A DNA stretch of 64,000 nt from positions 6,015,546 to 6,079,545 of the forward strand of contig CM022951.1 in the NCBI GenBank assembly GCA_012931725.1, in the 5' to 3' direction. Under the pieces are notes generated by a model, which did no database searches, had not been told where the DNA came from, and worked only from the letters and a program-made list of their open reading frames with translations. Position numbers and translations under genes: made by a program. Below are positions 1 through 10,948 of the stretch, in pieces; position 1 is the stretch's first letter, and the number at the start of each line of letters is the position of its first letter. The DNA comes from Litsea cubeba (taxonomy: Eukaryota > Streptophyta > Magnoliopsida > Laurales > Lauraceae).

Positions 1-1485
1 ATTTTGCTATTATTCCTAATAATAATAATATTATACCATGTGTCTGATCTTTCTAAAATGCTAGAGAGACCCATTGCGAAGGATCCAATGCAGGGCATAC
101 GTCTCTCCATAGTACACCATATTCTTTATTATTCTTCTTTTATAATATCCTTTTTTTTCTTAAGGTGTCTAATTAAGAAAGGTACCATACTTTACTGAAA
201 ATTTCCTGAAATATAGTCATTTATCCCGAAAGGTCCTCGCAAATTATGTAGCACTAATGAGGTAGTCTCGCCAGTTTTTATATTTTTTTATACTTTTTTA
301 TGAGCGATGATAGCGTCACCTGTCAGAACATCTCCTAATGTCTTCTTCTTCCTCTCCTCCTCCTATTTCTCCATATGGGATTTGCAAAGCGGAAACATTG
401 GATTGTGCAATTAATATGTACATATGCATCATTCTTGTGCTACTTGTGTAACAAATTCCATTTAGTGACCTACCGGCACAACACATACTAGTCCATTTAG
501 TGACACTGGATTAGATTGCATAAAAGATGGTCATATAATTGGACAAATGATAAACAAGAAGAAAATCATTAATGTTTTTAACTGAATGGATAAAAACATC
601 CAAACGAGTCAATTCTTTTAAACACTTTGGTATTTTTGGTAACTAAAGCCACATTGACATGCCTTGCATGCTGAATTTCACTCTAATTTGGACAACAACA
701 ACAAAAAAAAAAAGTCCTTACTACAACATATTTTATTTTTTTAGGGACAACTTCAAATAAGGCCTTATTAATAACCTTTTGTCATGTTTCAAAAAGGACA
801 CAAGTTTTAAGACTTTTCAAATTGGCTCCTAAATTTTCTACTAAGTATTCAATTGATTTCCATTTCGGTAGGACTTGGAGCAAGGGTTAAGGATTCGGGT
901 AGAAAATGGATTTGGGTTTAACGATTTTGGGATTTTGTCCTTTTTAATTGATTAGAGTGTCGGGATTTTGAGGATTTTTTTAGGGCTTCTATAAAACTTT
1001 GGAGATTTTTGGCTTTGGGTTTTCTAGTTGATTTGGGCATTTAGAGCTTTTGTTGTTGTCAATATCTCTCTCACTGCGTACTGGTTCTCTACTCGGAATT
1101 GGTTCCGAGTCGAAACCGATTCTTATCTATATGGATCCTGCTGGGAACCAACCCATTTACGTCTCTACCAGCTTCCTCATGATGAGCAATCGCAACCAGC
1201 AATATCCCCACGATAATCGGTGACATGTAGTGGCTTCTGAAAGTGTGACATGGCTTTAAATGGAGGGTAATTTGGATATTTAAAAAAATGAGATAAAACG
1301 TCACCATAAAATACTTTTAAATGGTCAGATATCCTTGATTGCGAATTTACGAAAAAAAATAAGTCCCATGAATAGATGTGCACCGAGTAAGAAGGGACGT
1401 GAAAATAGTCGCTCCCATTATTTTGAGTTGAGTCTCAAAACTTCTTGAGAAATTAAAGGCAGTACTTACTAGTTATCATTGTTGA
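1..1485. other. AT-rich intergenic DNA, no gene recognised
   Basis: No convincing gene is visible. A 30-codon reading frame at 1131-1223 (plus strand, starting MDPAGNQPIYV and rich in Asn and Gln) is more GC-balanced than its surroundings and could be a leftover exon, but I do not recognise it. Short poly-T and poly-A tracts are the only other structure. Confidence 0.5.
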
Positions 1486-1494
1486 TACCATAAA

Positions 1495-1782
1495 GAGGAT
1501 TTTACCGGAAGAAACACTTAATCCGGTCATGTTACGCAATCAAACAGTTTAGCAAGTGTAGCACCAATTAGAGCAATTGGGTGCGATTTTTAATTTTTTT
1601 TACCAAAAGATCACATCGTCGACGCCGACCTTATTTATACTTGAATAAGGTCGGCACTGACCTTATTTATACTTGAATAAGGTCGGCACCGACCTTATTT
1701 ATACTTGAATAAGGTCGGCGCCGACCATATTCTGTTTTTGAAAAAAATTTCTAAGTGCGGTCGGTGATGACCTTAGCTTTGT
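1495..1782 (+). repeat. Left terminal inverted repeat and subterminal palindromes of the Pack-MULE
   Basis: This is the outer arm of the element. After about 130 bp nearly identical to the reverse complement of 6925-6790 it runs into tandem units of the form AAGGTCGGCACTGACCTTATT (1625-1725), each an imperfect palindrome joined by TATACTTGAA. Similar units with TCATCACCGACG continue beyond the solo LTR at 4683-4905, so this arm was interrupted by the LTR insertion. Confidence 0.8.
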
Positions 1783-4676
1783 TGTCACGCCCCAAGCCCG
1801 AGATTTCACACATCCCGAGGCGCGACACACGCCCGCGTGGGAATTCGAGTCAACTCATTGACTCTTGGTCCCCACTTACGGAATTTACCCACAGGATATC
1901 ACGTGTGAGGTTTATGTTTCTCAATATACCTGTATAAATCTGTCAAATAGATATCCCATTAACATAACACAATCATCAAGATATAGAGCATAAGGGTCCA
2001 TGAGCATAAATTTAAAGATTCAAGTTCAAGAGATAGAGAGAGAAGAAGTAAGTTAAGTTAAAGTTTACAATCCCAATGCTAGACAAGTTCATTAAGACTA
2101 TTACAAAAGATGTGGCAATCCTAGCCACGGTCCATGGGTCATTTAAACGTCCATCTCATCGTATGGATGTCTAGAAGACATCATCAGGAGTCCACTCTGC
2201 TACGTTAAGTGGAGGTTCCTCTTCCTCAGGGATCTCCGGGGCAGTGGCGTCGACATATTCACCTGTAACGCCAAGTGTAGCACCATTAGACTAAGCTAAG
2301 CAAGACAAACACATACAGTCCATATAACATGTAACAAATGAATAGTCAGACAGGTATAAATCATAAGAGATCAAGGAATGATCACTAGGCATATTAGTGT
2401 ATGAATTAGCATGATACATACGAGTCATAGATAACAGATAAACATATTAACAGACTAGTTGGCACATCCACATAAGCTATGTTCTCTCAAGTTAATCATA
2501 TAACATGAAATAAAAATGAGAGCAGAATATCAGGACAGGACAGGGCGGTGCTACTAGGAGACAGAGGTACCCAGAATTCTCCATCGTAGACCTAGGGTGC
2601 CGGTAAACCCTCAGAATAAATTCCCATCTGCAGAGGGCCAGAAGTTTACTAAACCCACACTTAGCCGGGTCCGACTTAGATAGGGCCGAAGCTAAGTGGT
2701 GCCGACTCATAGAGTGCAATATACAAACAACAGAGCAGGTGCAGGACAGTGTAAATCAGATACAGGACATATATACAGGACATATAGATAACAAATCGGA
2801 ACTTATGGAAATATGCTGAACAAAGACAGAAATAAATATAATATAACAGATGTGTAACAGAAAATACATAACTGAATAGAAGCATGATCAAGTCATACTA
2901 GAATACTAGAAACGGAATGCAATGCATGTACAGAGATATCATATTCGGAACCAAGACAGAACTCAAGCCAAGCCTACGGTCTTGGGTACACATGTGGTCT
3001 TCACCGTCCAACTCGGGTAGTATTAAGAATTTCGACATTGTTGGGCTACAAAGACCCCCTTGGCGTTACATAATTTGGATGTCGAATCTCTTAGTAGAAC
3101 ACATTTGATTCAGTTGCAGTCCGAAGAACACAAGGCCCCGTTTGTGGGTACGGTTGCTCAATCCATATCCACAATTCAACAAACCATCGGTCATGATAGA
3201 AGTTCAGGGTACACATCCTACAGGTCCATCTATCAGGCCGATCAGCTAGAACAAGCTACGGTTCAATATACGGCTCATGGAAACATCCATTTGTCACAAT
3301 TATGTAAAATCCAACATATAATCTTTTCCAAGGCTCAAATCAAATAAAATCACTTTTTATTGGGTTCTACACATCATGAGCTTTCCAACGGTATGTAGAT
3401 CTCCAAAAACGGACTTATGGTTAAAAAGTTATGGTCGTTGGAAAATCTGCATACTGCAGGTATCAGGTTCGCTCGAGCGTCCAGATGTTCGCTCGAGCGT
3501 CCAGATGTTCGCTCGAGCGGACCCTAGACAGAGAGCTGTTCGCTCGACCGGACCAAGAGTTCGCTCGAGCGAACTCTCCCAGAGAGCCCTTCGCTCGAGC
3601 GTTCACTCACGCTCGCTCGAACGAACTGTCAAATCCTGGGTCCGAAAATCAGTTCTTCTCTATTTTGTTCCAGGCCATTCAAGGCCTTTTATCAGGTTTC
3701 AAACCACATTAAAATGGTAACATGGAGCCTCCAAATGCTCACAAAAACAATCCATAATCCTATATTACATTAACAAGAAGAATCATTCACAAAAATCCAT
3801 TTTTTTGAGCAAGAAGAAGGGTGTCTATACATGATTGAATATATTCAAGAGACAAACAATGAAGCATGCATATAAACATGTAAGTTTAACTTGCCTTGGT
3901 GCTTGGAAGCTATCTCTCACACCTAAAACCTCTTAAGCTCAAAATCCCCAAAACTCAAGCTCAAATGCCCTAAAATGGTGAAAACGAAAATGAATGAAAT
4001 GAATGAGGAAGAAGATGATGCATACATGATTTGTAGCTTCCCAAAGATGAAAGAAATCAAATGGAAATGCTTAGTGAAGAAAAAAGCTTACCAAGAGCAA
4101 GAAGATGAAGAATGATGAATGCTTGAGCTTAGGCAATGTAGTCCTTGACAAAGAAGATGGAGAAGATGAAGTGGAGATGCAATCCACTCATGCAAGATCC
4201 CTTGGTTGATGCTAGGAGTGAAGGAAGAAGAAGAAGAAGAAGAAGACAAGGAGAAGAATAGCTCCCAGCTGGAAATGGAGAAGAAATGAGAAAGAAGAAA
4301 GAAAAATGACTGGGGTTAAGGCTTTTAAGCCAATTTTTCTCCTGCATTGCATGTAAGTCCACAAATGGGCTGAAATTGCAAGAAAGGGCTTGGAGCTAAT
4401 GGATGGGCTGGGAATGGGCCTAAATGGATCCGAATTAAATGGGTCAAAGCATGAAAGTTAAGGCCCATGAAATGCTCTATGCAATGCATTAAACCCAAAA
4501 ATTTCTAAGTACACACAAAAACCCAAAGCACTTCAAAAGTCATAATCTACCTAGTAAATGGTCCAAACCCCACTAATTCTACCTAATCAAGTCCAATCAA
4601 AATCAAAACATCCATTAAGCAATTAATCTAAATTAATTAACTCTAAAACGAGATTAAGGCGGGTCGGGGTGTTACA
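1783..4676. mobile_element. Solo LTR (probable Ty3/gypsy type), 2.9 kb
   Basis: The block starts TGTCACGCCCC, ends GGGGTGTTACA, and is flanked by a perfect 5-bp duplication TTTGT (1778-1782 and 4677-4681). TG...CA ends plus a 5-bp duplication are the marks of an LTR. No second copy, primer-binding site or protease/RT coding is present, so it is best read as a solo LTR left by recombination between two LTRs. It interrupts the left arm of the Pack-MULE and is therefore younger than it. Reading frames inside it (for example over 3376-3720) are low-complexity and not gene-like. A compact non-autonomous element without internal coding is the less likely alternative. Confidence 0.8.
3468..3625. repeat. 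Array of TTCGCTCGAGCG palindromes inside the solo LTR
   Basis: About seven copies of the core CGCTCGAGCG, some with one change, are spaced irregularly over 155 bp; two adjacent units repeat CGTCCAGATG between cores. The core is a perfect palindrome containing an XhoI-type CTCGAG. The block is much more GC-rich than its surroundings. It may be a regulatory or secondary-structure element of the LTR; its role is unknown. Confidence 0.75.
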
Positions 4677-5645
4677 TTTGTAAAATAAGGTCATCACCGA
4701 CGTCGAAATCTCTTATTTTTACAAATAGGTTGTAACTTTTTCATGCTTTTCAAGCTACAGCGTCGGTGATGACCTTGGCTTCGTAGAATAAGGTCATCAC
4801 CGACGCAGAAATCCCTTATTTGTACACAATAGTTGTAATTTTTTCATGCTTTCTCAAGTGTATTTACTACTACAGCGTCGGTGATGGCCTTATTTTAAGA
4901 GGAAAAAAATGAATTTTGGGACTGAGATTTTCATCAAAATACAACTATGTGCTTCCAATCACGGTCGACAACATTCAAGTACAAACAAATGCATTCAAAT
5001 GACATTCAATCAACATCCCATATACAATTACATCCTATAAGGTCAACATCAACAAGTATTACAGAGACTCCAATTCAAGACCTTCCAATTCAAATTACAG
5101 AGAACTCGACTCAAATAGGGACCTGAATTCAAGACAACCCAATTCAAATTACAGAGACTCCAATTCGAATTACAGGGAATCTGATTCACACAGAGACCAT
5201 TCAAATTACAGAGAATTTTATTCATTTTGTTTACACAGATTTTGAAATTAGACCAATCCTTATTAATTGAGAGGCCACGAAAAAGCTGTTTTTTTTTCCT
5301 TGTTTTAGGTGACACGTTAATTTCATTAAAAGATCAAGAAAAGCTTACACCACCAAACATACAAGTGAACAACCAAAATACCGAAGGGTAGCTGCAAGAG
5401 CATTGTGCCATATGTAACAAACAACATAATTACTAAATCGTCCCACTGAAAAGAGACTTGAAATACCAAGAAAGTGCCTTAAATCTAAAAAATAAAAAAT
5501 AAAAAAAATCCAAGGGTTGTTGGAGGTGGAGGATTCGCGCCAGCACCCAGTTGCAGAGTTCGAACAGAGGAAGAAGACCACAGGTCAGGTGCGGCAGTGC
5601 ACAATCATCGCTTCGGGCTGTTCATCTCCGGGTGGACCACAGACA

Positions 5646-6383
5646 TCAGAAGATGGGGTACAGATGGAGTACTAAGAAAATCGAAAAATATGATCTGGGG
5701 TGCTTGTTCCCTCCATTACAGTTCAGCCACGCCAGCTCTATTCTATTCGCCACAAATGCCTACACGCTGTAATACCCCTTGGCCTTCAACCACAGCAACT
5801 CGCACCACGACGAATCCAAGCCACCGTCATCCCCTCTTAGAAACCCCCCATCTGAGACCTCATCCATAATCGAGACAAACTGATCAACATCGGTGACCAG
5901 ATCATCCGAGACGGTGATGCAATCTAGCTAGTCGAGGGAGGGGGAGGGGGAGGGAGAGCATGCGGCAGGCATGGGCTCTCCTTCTTTGGAGGCAAAGATG
6001 CGGATGGAGGAGGAGATGGCGAGTGGGAAGGCGTTAGAGGCGGCGGAACGGGAGAGGAGACCGCGGGAGCGGCGGAAGCAAATGGATGGGAGGGAGGGGC
6101 GGGCAGGGGATGGGAGATCAGGGAGGAGGATAAAGATGCCGTGGCCGTGGCGGAGGAGGTGGCGCTACATCTAGAGGAGGATCTGGAGGAAATCGGGGTC
6201 GACGACGGTGAGGAAGGACTGGCGGTGGGGGACGGAAAGGGAGGAGAACCAGCGGAGGATGAGGTTTTTGCTAAGGTTAGATGGAGATGGAGAGGAAGAA
6301 GAGCATGGGATGGAGGAGTGGTAGAGAGCGATGTGTGCAGTGAGAGTGTCCATCAGCTGCTGATGATTGGAGGAGGAATCCAT
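5646..6383 (-). pseudogene. Captured plant gene fragment with four amber stops (family not named)
   Basis: Reading the minus strand from an ATG at 6383, one frame stays alignable for about 245 codons and is broken only by four TAG codons (6173-6171, 6167-6165, 5930-5928, 5762-5760) before a TGA at 5648-5646. The N-terminus begins MDSSSNHQQLMDTLTAHIAL; further on come a ...LLPDLPSPARPSLPS... stretch and, near the end, ...DDLVTDVDQFVSIMDEV... and ...SSWCELLWLKAKGYYSV.... The composition is GC-rich and typical of a host first exon. I believe it belongs to a conserved plant family but cannot name it safely. No frameshift is needed, so decay was by point change. It is cargo of the Pack-MULE. Overlapping plus-strand frames (such as 6141-6752) are antisense shadows. 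Confidence 0.7.
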
Positions 6384-6715
6384 TTTGCGTTTGGGTTTAG
6401 GTTTAGGTTTAGGTTTGGGTTTGGGTTTGGGTGGTTCTTCTCGTCTCTCTCTCTCGTCTTCTTCTTCTGTTTCGTTTCTCTTCTACTTCTTTTCTTCTTC
6501 CTTTCTTCATTGTCTCGCCTTTATTCTGTTCTTGGGGAAAAGGTAGGCTGGTGTGTAGAGGCCGACAGTGGATCCGGATGCGCGGAGAAGTACATTCAGA
6601 TGAAGGAGCAGCAGCAACGGGGGTTGCAGAAACTGAAGGGGGGTGGGGAAGGGAAATGTGAGGGCTTTCGTTATAAGGGAACATTTTACGTTGGTTTTTG
6701 GATGTTTAGACATGG

Positions 6716-6925
6716 TTCCGGAGAGGGTCATCTCCGACCTTATTCAGTGTAAATAAGGTCGGCGCCGACCTTATTGAAGTATAAATAAGGTCGGCGCTGA
6801 CGATGTGCTCTTTTGGTAAAAAAAAAATAAAAATCGGGTTCAATTGCTCTAATTGGTGCTACACTTGCTAAAATATTTGATTGCGTAACATGACCGGATT
6901 AAGTGTTTTATCCGGTAAAATCCTC
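6716..6925 (-). repeat. Right terminal inverted repeat of the Pack-MULE
   Basis: Reverse complement of the left arm, with the same GGTCGGCGCCGACC palindromes next to the cargo and the same GAGGATTTTACCGG terminus. The TIR pair shows a few substitutions and one AT-tract length change, so the element is not brand new. Confidence 0.8.
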
Positions 6926-6934
6926 TACCGTAAA

Positions 6935-7491
6935 AGATCAAACAAATACTAAAAAAATCATTTAAAATTCTCAAAGCACACATGATATTTTATTTTATAT
7001 TGATATTCTATTTTTTCTCCTTTCTTTTGTCGTTTGCTTAGGTGGAGCTAATGTTTTTTAAAAAAAATGTAGCTATACAACTAAATCAATTGGTGGGACC
7101 CACCTTCTTAAAAATCTTAGATGCTAACATTGTAACCTTTCATTCTATAGGGATTTTCTCATGAAATAAAGGTAAAGTAAGCATCAAATTAAGAGAAAAT
7201 GAATATCAGGGGGTAATGGTGGTCTTTTATTTTCAGCGGATTGATAAGGAATTTTTTTGACTTTCTGTGTAAAAAATAAAATTTTCTTATCTTTTATTGA
7301 TTTGAGGACTTTTTTTTTCTTTTGAAAAAGTAAGAGAGAATTTTGAAATTATATACTTTTGATATGACCCATAGGTCTTTTCATGTCTGAGAAATGGAGG
7401 CTTTACTTTGGCTTTATTTTACATGTAGATTAACAAACCAACGTAGCTCTTTCACTAGTGAAGTCGGGTGAAGTGTCATTTCAAGAGATAA
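6935..7491. other. AT-rich spacer, nothing recognised
   Basis: Poly-T and poly-A rich sequence between two MULE-type elements. I see no reading frame, repeat boundary or RNA gene in it. Confidence 0.5.
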
Positions 7492-7823
7492 TAAAATAAA
7501 GGGACAATTTACTTTAAAAATCCCATAGGGTAATTACAATCGAGGACCTTACATTATTATAATGACGGCCAAGGACCTCTAGCCCAAAACCCAATATTTC
7601 ATTCCAATTTTTGCCCATGGTTAGTTGATGTCAACATAATCTTCAAAAAACAAAAAAAGGTTCTTCACCCCCAAATCAACAGCAACAGCAAAATAAAAGA
7701 AAGAGAGGAAGGAGAATAAGGAGATCAACGCCCTACCCCTTTTTTCTCAATCACAGTGAGAGAGAGATTGTTCGATGTCAACAAAACCCTAAACAACGGA
7801 AAACTCAATTTTGTTAACACTAA

Positions 7824-8000
7824 GGGCCCGTTTGGATGTTTACAGAAGAAAAATATTTACATATATATAAATATTGCAAGAATAAAATAGTAGAGAATAG
7901 AATAGAATAATGTAATATTATAATATTATAATATTTTTTCTGTTTGGCGATTTTTGAAGAATCTTACAGATTTTAAATTGAGTTGTTTGGAAGGTGCTAT
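7824..8000. mobile_element. Small MITE-like insert flanked by a ~100-bp direct duplication
   Basis: A 177-bp AT-rich segment begins GGGCCCGTTTGGATG, a terminus common in plant hAT-type MITEs, and ends ...GTTTGGAAGGTGCTAT. The sequences on either side (7723-7823 and 8001-8106) are near-identical copies of one another, starting GATCAACGCCCTACCCC and ending TTGTTAACACTAA. A duplication this long is far beyond a normal transposase target duplication. It points to a tandem duplication or repair event that coincided with or followed insertion. Confidence 0.6.
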
Positions 8001-8109
8001 GATCAACGCCCTACCCCTTTTCTCTCAATCACAGTGAGAGAGAGAGAGATTGCTTGATGTCAACAAAAACCTAAACAACGGAAAACTCAATTTTTGTTAA
8101 CACTAACTG

Positions 8110-8410
8110 GACGTTTTTGTTGACATCAACACAATCTTCTGTCGACGTCAACGAATCTTTTGTCGACGTCAATAAATTCACAGGGTCACTCATGCAGTTA
8201 ACTGGGCATTTTTGTTGACACCAACAAAATTTTATGTTGATGTCGACGAATCTTATATCGACGTCAACAAATTCACATGATCAATGATTGTAATAACTGG
8301 GCATTTTTGTTGATGTCAACACAATTTTATGTTAATTTCGATGAATGTTTTGTTGATGTCAACAAATATTACTCATGACAGAATATAGAACTGATTATGT
8401 TGACATCAAC
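8110..8410. repeat. Diverged repeats of a GTTGAYRTCAAC palindrome
   Basis: Several copies of TTGTTGACATCAACA, TTGTCGACGTCAACGA and TTGATGTCGACGAAT follow each other with spacers of about 20-40 bp. Related copies occur at 7624-7640 and 7772-7783. Each core is self-complementary. They act as interior filler of the MULE-like element and are not coding. Confidence 0.65.
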
Positions 8411-8547
8411 AAAAAAGGGGCAAAACGTACGGGAAAAAGAAGATGATTTGGGCTGGAGGTCCTTGGCTGTCATTATAAAAGTTTAGGGTCCTCAACTGTG
8501 GTTATCCTATTTAAAGAGATTTTTGTGGTAAATGTCCCTACAGTAAA

Positions 8548-9507
8548 AGAGGCCAAATTCAAAGGTAACATGTTCAAAAAAACACATCTACTTTTTAAAA
8601 GAAAAGAAAAGGTTCAAAAAGTTACTTTTACATGTCACTAAATGACAAAAAAATCACTTTATTTTAAAAAAAAAGTATAACAATTACATTCTCATTTCAC
8701 CAAATGACAAAAAAATATCACTTTTTTTATTTGACACCCTTTCCTTTTTTTTTCTTTTGGATCTTTTGACCATTTACCTCACTTCATTTTAACTATGAAG
8801 TTACCAAACTGGCCCAAACATTCTTATTCTTGAATATACAATTTAGATGTTGGGCCGAGCTTGGATTATCCTTAGCCCAGCCCACGAACCCCTAGATTTG
8901 ACCTTTTTTTTTTAAATCTTTATATTTGACCATTTACCTTACTTCATGATTTTAACTGGAAAGCATTTCCATTTTTGCCCGTCTATATCTCACTCTTGAT
9001 TGGCTGCCTTTCAAAAATCATGGTTGGCCGACAAAATATCACATGCACTTAGTCCTCATCAAACTCAAAATTCAAAATCAAATATTTATTGAAAATAGGT
9101 GGGCCGTGATCCGTCCACTCAAGATCACAATGCATCAGATGCTGCGATACATAATCTAAGCTCATTCTTATGGAAAATATTCAAGTGCATCTATCCTTCA
9201 CCATAAGGTGATGGACACTCCCCCTCTGTACTTGAAACTTTCCAAAAAAGGAGTTGTACTTGAAACTTTCCAAAAGCGGGAGTGTCCCTCACCTTATGGT
9301 GAGGGATAGATGCATAAGAATACTCTCTCATTCTTATTGCGTCAAAGACCTTGGGAATACCCATGTCATACGAAAAAAAAAAACTTCCAAAATGTCACCA
9401 CTTAATTGAAACGGTTTAAAAAATTTTCAGAAGCCAGCCCCACTAAGGAGCCTCACGAATTTCTCGTGAGTGGAAGCCTCAGAGCATCTCTAAAGATCGT
9501 TTTTTCT
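8548..9507. other. AT-rich intergenic spacer holding one hairpin element
   Basis: Mostly poly-A and poly-T rich sequence without reading frames. The only clear structure is the inverted repeat at 9186-9314, listed separately. Confidence 0.5.
9186..9314. repeat. Foldback (hairpin) element
   Basis: Arm 9186-9222 (TGCATCTATCCTTCACCATA...) is nearly the exact reverse complement of arm 9278-9314 (...TATGGTGAGGGATAGATGCA). The 55-bp loop holds two tandem copies of TGTACTTGAAACTTTCCAAAA. The size and symmetry fit a small MITE. No clear target duplication is seen, and an intramolecular origin is possible. Confidence 0.7.
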
Positions 9508-10004
9508 ATTTATTGCATGGTTGAAAATCTCGGCCGGTACCGGTACGTACCGGCCGGTACCGCACCGATATCTCAGCGAGATATCGGTAGCGGCGATACG
9601 GCCAAAATATCGCCATATATCGGCCAATATTTTGAAAATATCGGCCGTGGCGATATCTCGGCCGATATTTTCAAAATATCGGCCGAGATCCTTAAAAGCC
9701 TAAAAACCCTAATTTTTTTTCATTTTTCATCTTCTTCCCCACTCCTCTCATATCCAAACTTCTAAGAGCAGCAGCCACTCATTTGCTTACCCATCTTGCA
9801 TATTTTCTTCAAGAAAATATTATTAAGGTAAGAGAAAATCAACTTAAAGCAGGGTATTAATGTATTATGCATTTATGTGTTTTTTTTTTTTTTAGATGAA
9901 GCATGAAAAATTAGAAATCATGAGAATGTCACTTGTGTTGTGTTCTTCACTTAGAACTAAGTTAGATCTATATACTTTCTTGCTAGATCTACTCATACAC
10001 ATGA

Positions 10005-10830
10005 TTTTGTATTTTTTTTTAAATTTTTTTATTTTCGGATTTTTTAATATTTGAATAAAAATATATCATTTTTTTGAAATTTCATCACAAATATGTTCTT
10101 TTAATGATTCATGATCATATAATGGTATGTAAATGATTGATCTACATACTTTTATGCTAGATCTACATATTTAGGATTTTGAAAATGATTTTATTAAATC
10201 TTTATTTTTTTAAAAAATAATTGTTGTTAATTGTTAGAGTATTTGTGATACTAAATGCTTATTAATGGTGTGTAGATAATAGATCTACATCTACTCATTG
10301 TCATAAACATCATTTAGATTTTTATTTTAATTATTTTATTTTCGGATTTTCTAATCTTTGAATTATAATATATCATTTTTTTATGTTCTTTTAATGATTC
10401 ATGATCATTGTATGATGTTTAAATGATTAATTTACATACTTTTATGCTAGATCTACATATTTAGGATTTTGAAAATGATTTTATTAAATTTTTATTTTTT
10501 CTAAAAACAATTGTTGTTAATTGTTAGAGTATTTATGATACTAAATGCTTATTAATAGTGTGTAGATATTAGATCTACATCTACTCATTGTCATAAACAT
10601 CATTTAGATTTTTATTTTATTTAATTTATTTTCGGATTTTATAATTTTTGAATTATAATATATCATTTTTTTGGGATTTCATCATAAATATGTTCTTTTA
10701 ATGATTCATGATCATTGTGTGGCATGTAAATGATTGATTTACATACTTTTATGCTAGATCTATATATTTAGGACTTTGAAAATGATTTTATTAAATCTTT
10801 AATTTTTTCTAAAAATAATTGTTTAAGTGT
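10005..10830. repeat. Tandem repeat, ~300-bp unit, about three copies
   Basis: The landmark ATGCTAGATCTACATATTTAGG recurs at 10154, 10444 and (with changes) 10751, giving periods of 290 and 307 bp. Each unit also contains TTCTTTTAATGATTCATGATCAT and TAAACATCATTTAGATTTTT. The array lies between the hAT left end and the transposase start, in what would be the 5' leader or first intron. Confidence 0.8.
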
Positions 10831-10948
10831 ATTTAATATTTATGATACATTAACTACCAAAGGCTTAGGACTTTGAAAATGATTTTATTAAATCTATAAT
10901 TGTTGTTAGAGTATTACTATTATATGAATGTCTTATTTTATAGGAACA

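Larger units (their letters stand above)
1495..6925. mobile_element. Pack-MULE (Mutator-like, non-autonomous) with a captured gene fragment
   Basis: The two ends are long inverted repeats: both read GAGGATTTTACCGG inward, then AAACACTTAATCCGG and TAGCACCAATTAGAGCAATTG-like sequence. They continue into GGTCGGCGCCGACC-type subterminal palindromes at about 1620-1780 and 6716-6800. The flanks are TACCATAAA (1486-1494) and TACCGTAAA (6926-6934), an 8-of-9 match that fits the 9-bp target duplication of Mutator-like elements. No transposase is present. Inside are a decayed host-gene fragment (5646-6383, minus strand) and a later solo LTR (1783-4676). Without that LTR the element would be about 2.5 kb, normal for a Pack-MULE. 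The boundaries are seen directly; the MULE assignment rests on the long TIRs and the 9-bp duplication. Confidence 0.85.
7501..8538. mobile_element. Non-autonomous MULE-like element with long inverted ends
   Basis: The ends are GGGACAATTTAC (left) and GGGACATTTACC (right, read inward). About 100 bp of similar sequence follows on each side, including AATGACGGCCAAGGACCTC / AATGACAGCCAAGGACCTC. The flanks TAAAATAAA and TACAGTAAA agree at 7 of 9 positions, compatible with a degraded 9-bp duplication. The interior has no coding potential. It consists of diverged repeats of a GTTGACRTCAACA palindrome (about 8110-8410), with one copy of the unit broken up by the small element at 7824-8000. Confidence 0.65.

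Noticed and set aside
1131..1223. 30-codon frame MDPAGNQPIYV...
   Set aside because: Looks more gene-like than its flanks but too short to assign; mentioned only within the spacer entry.
3376..3720. Overlapping frames of 93-114 codons
   Set aside because: They translate the CGCTCGAGCG array inside the solo LTR (RSSVQMFAR-type repeats), not a gene.
6141..6752. 203-codon plus-strand frame, Phe/Gly-rich
   Set aside because: It lies antisense to the captured gene at 5646-6383, and its Phe/Gly-rich part comes from a GTTTAG/GTTTGG repeat; no protein-like pattern.
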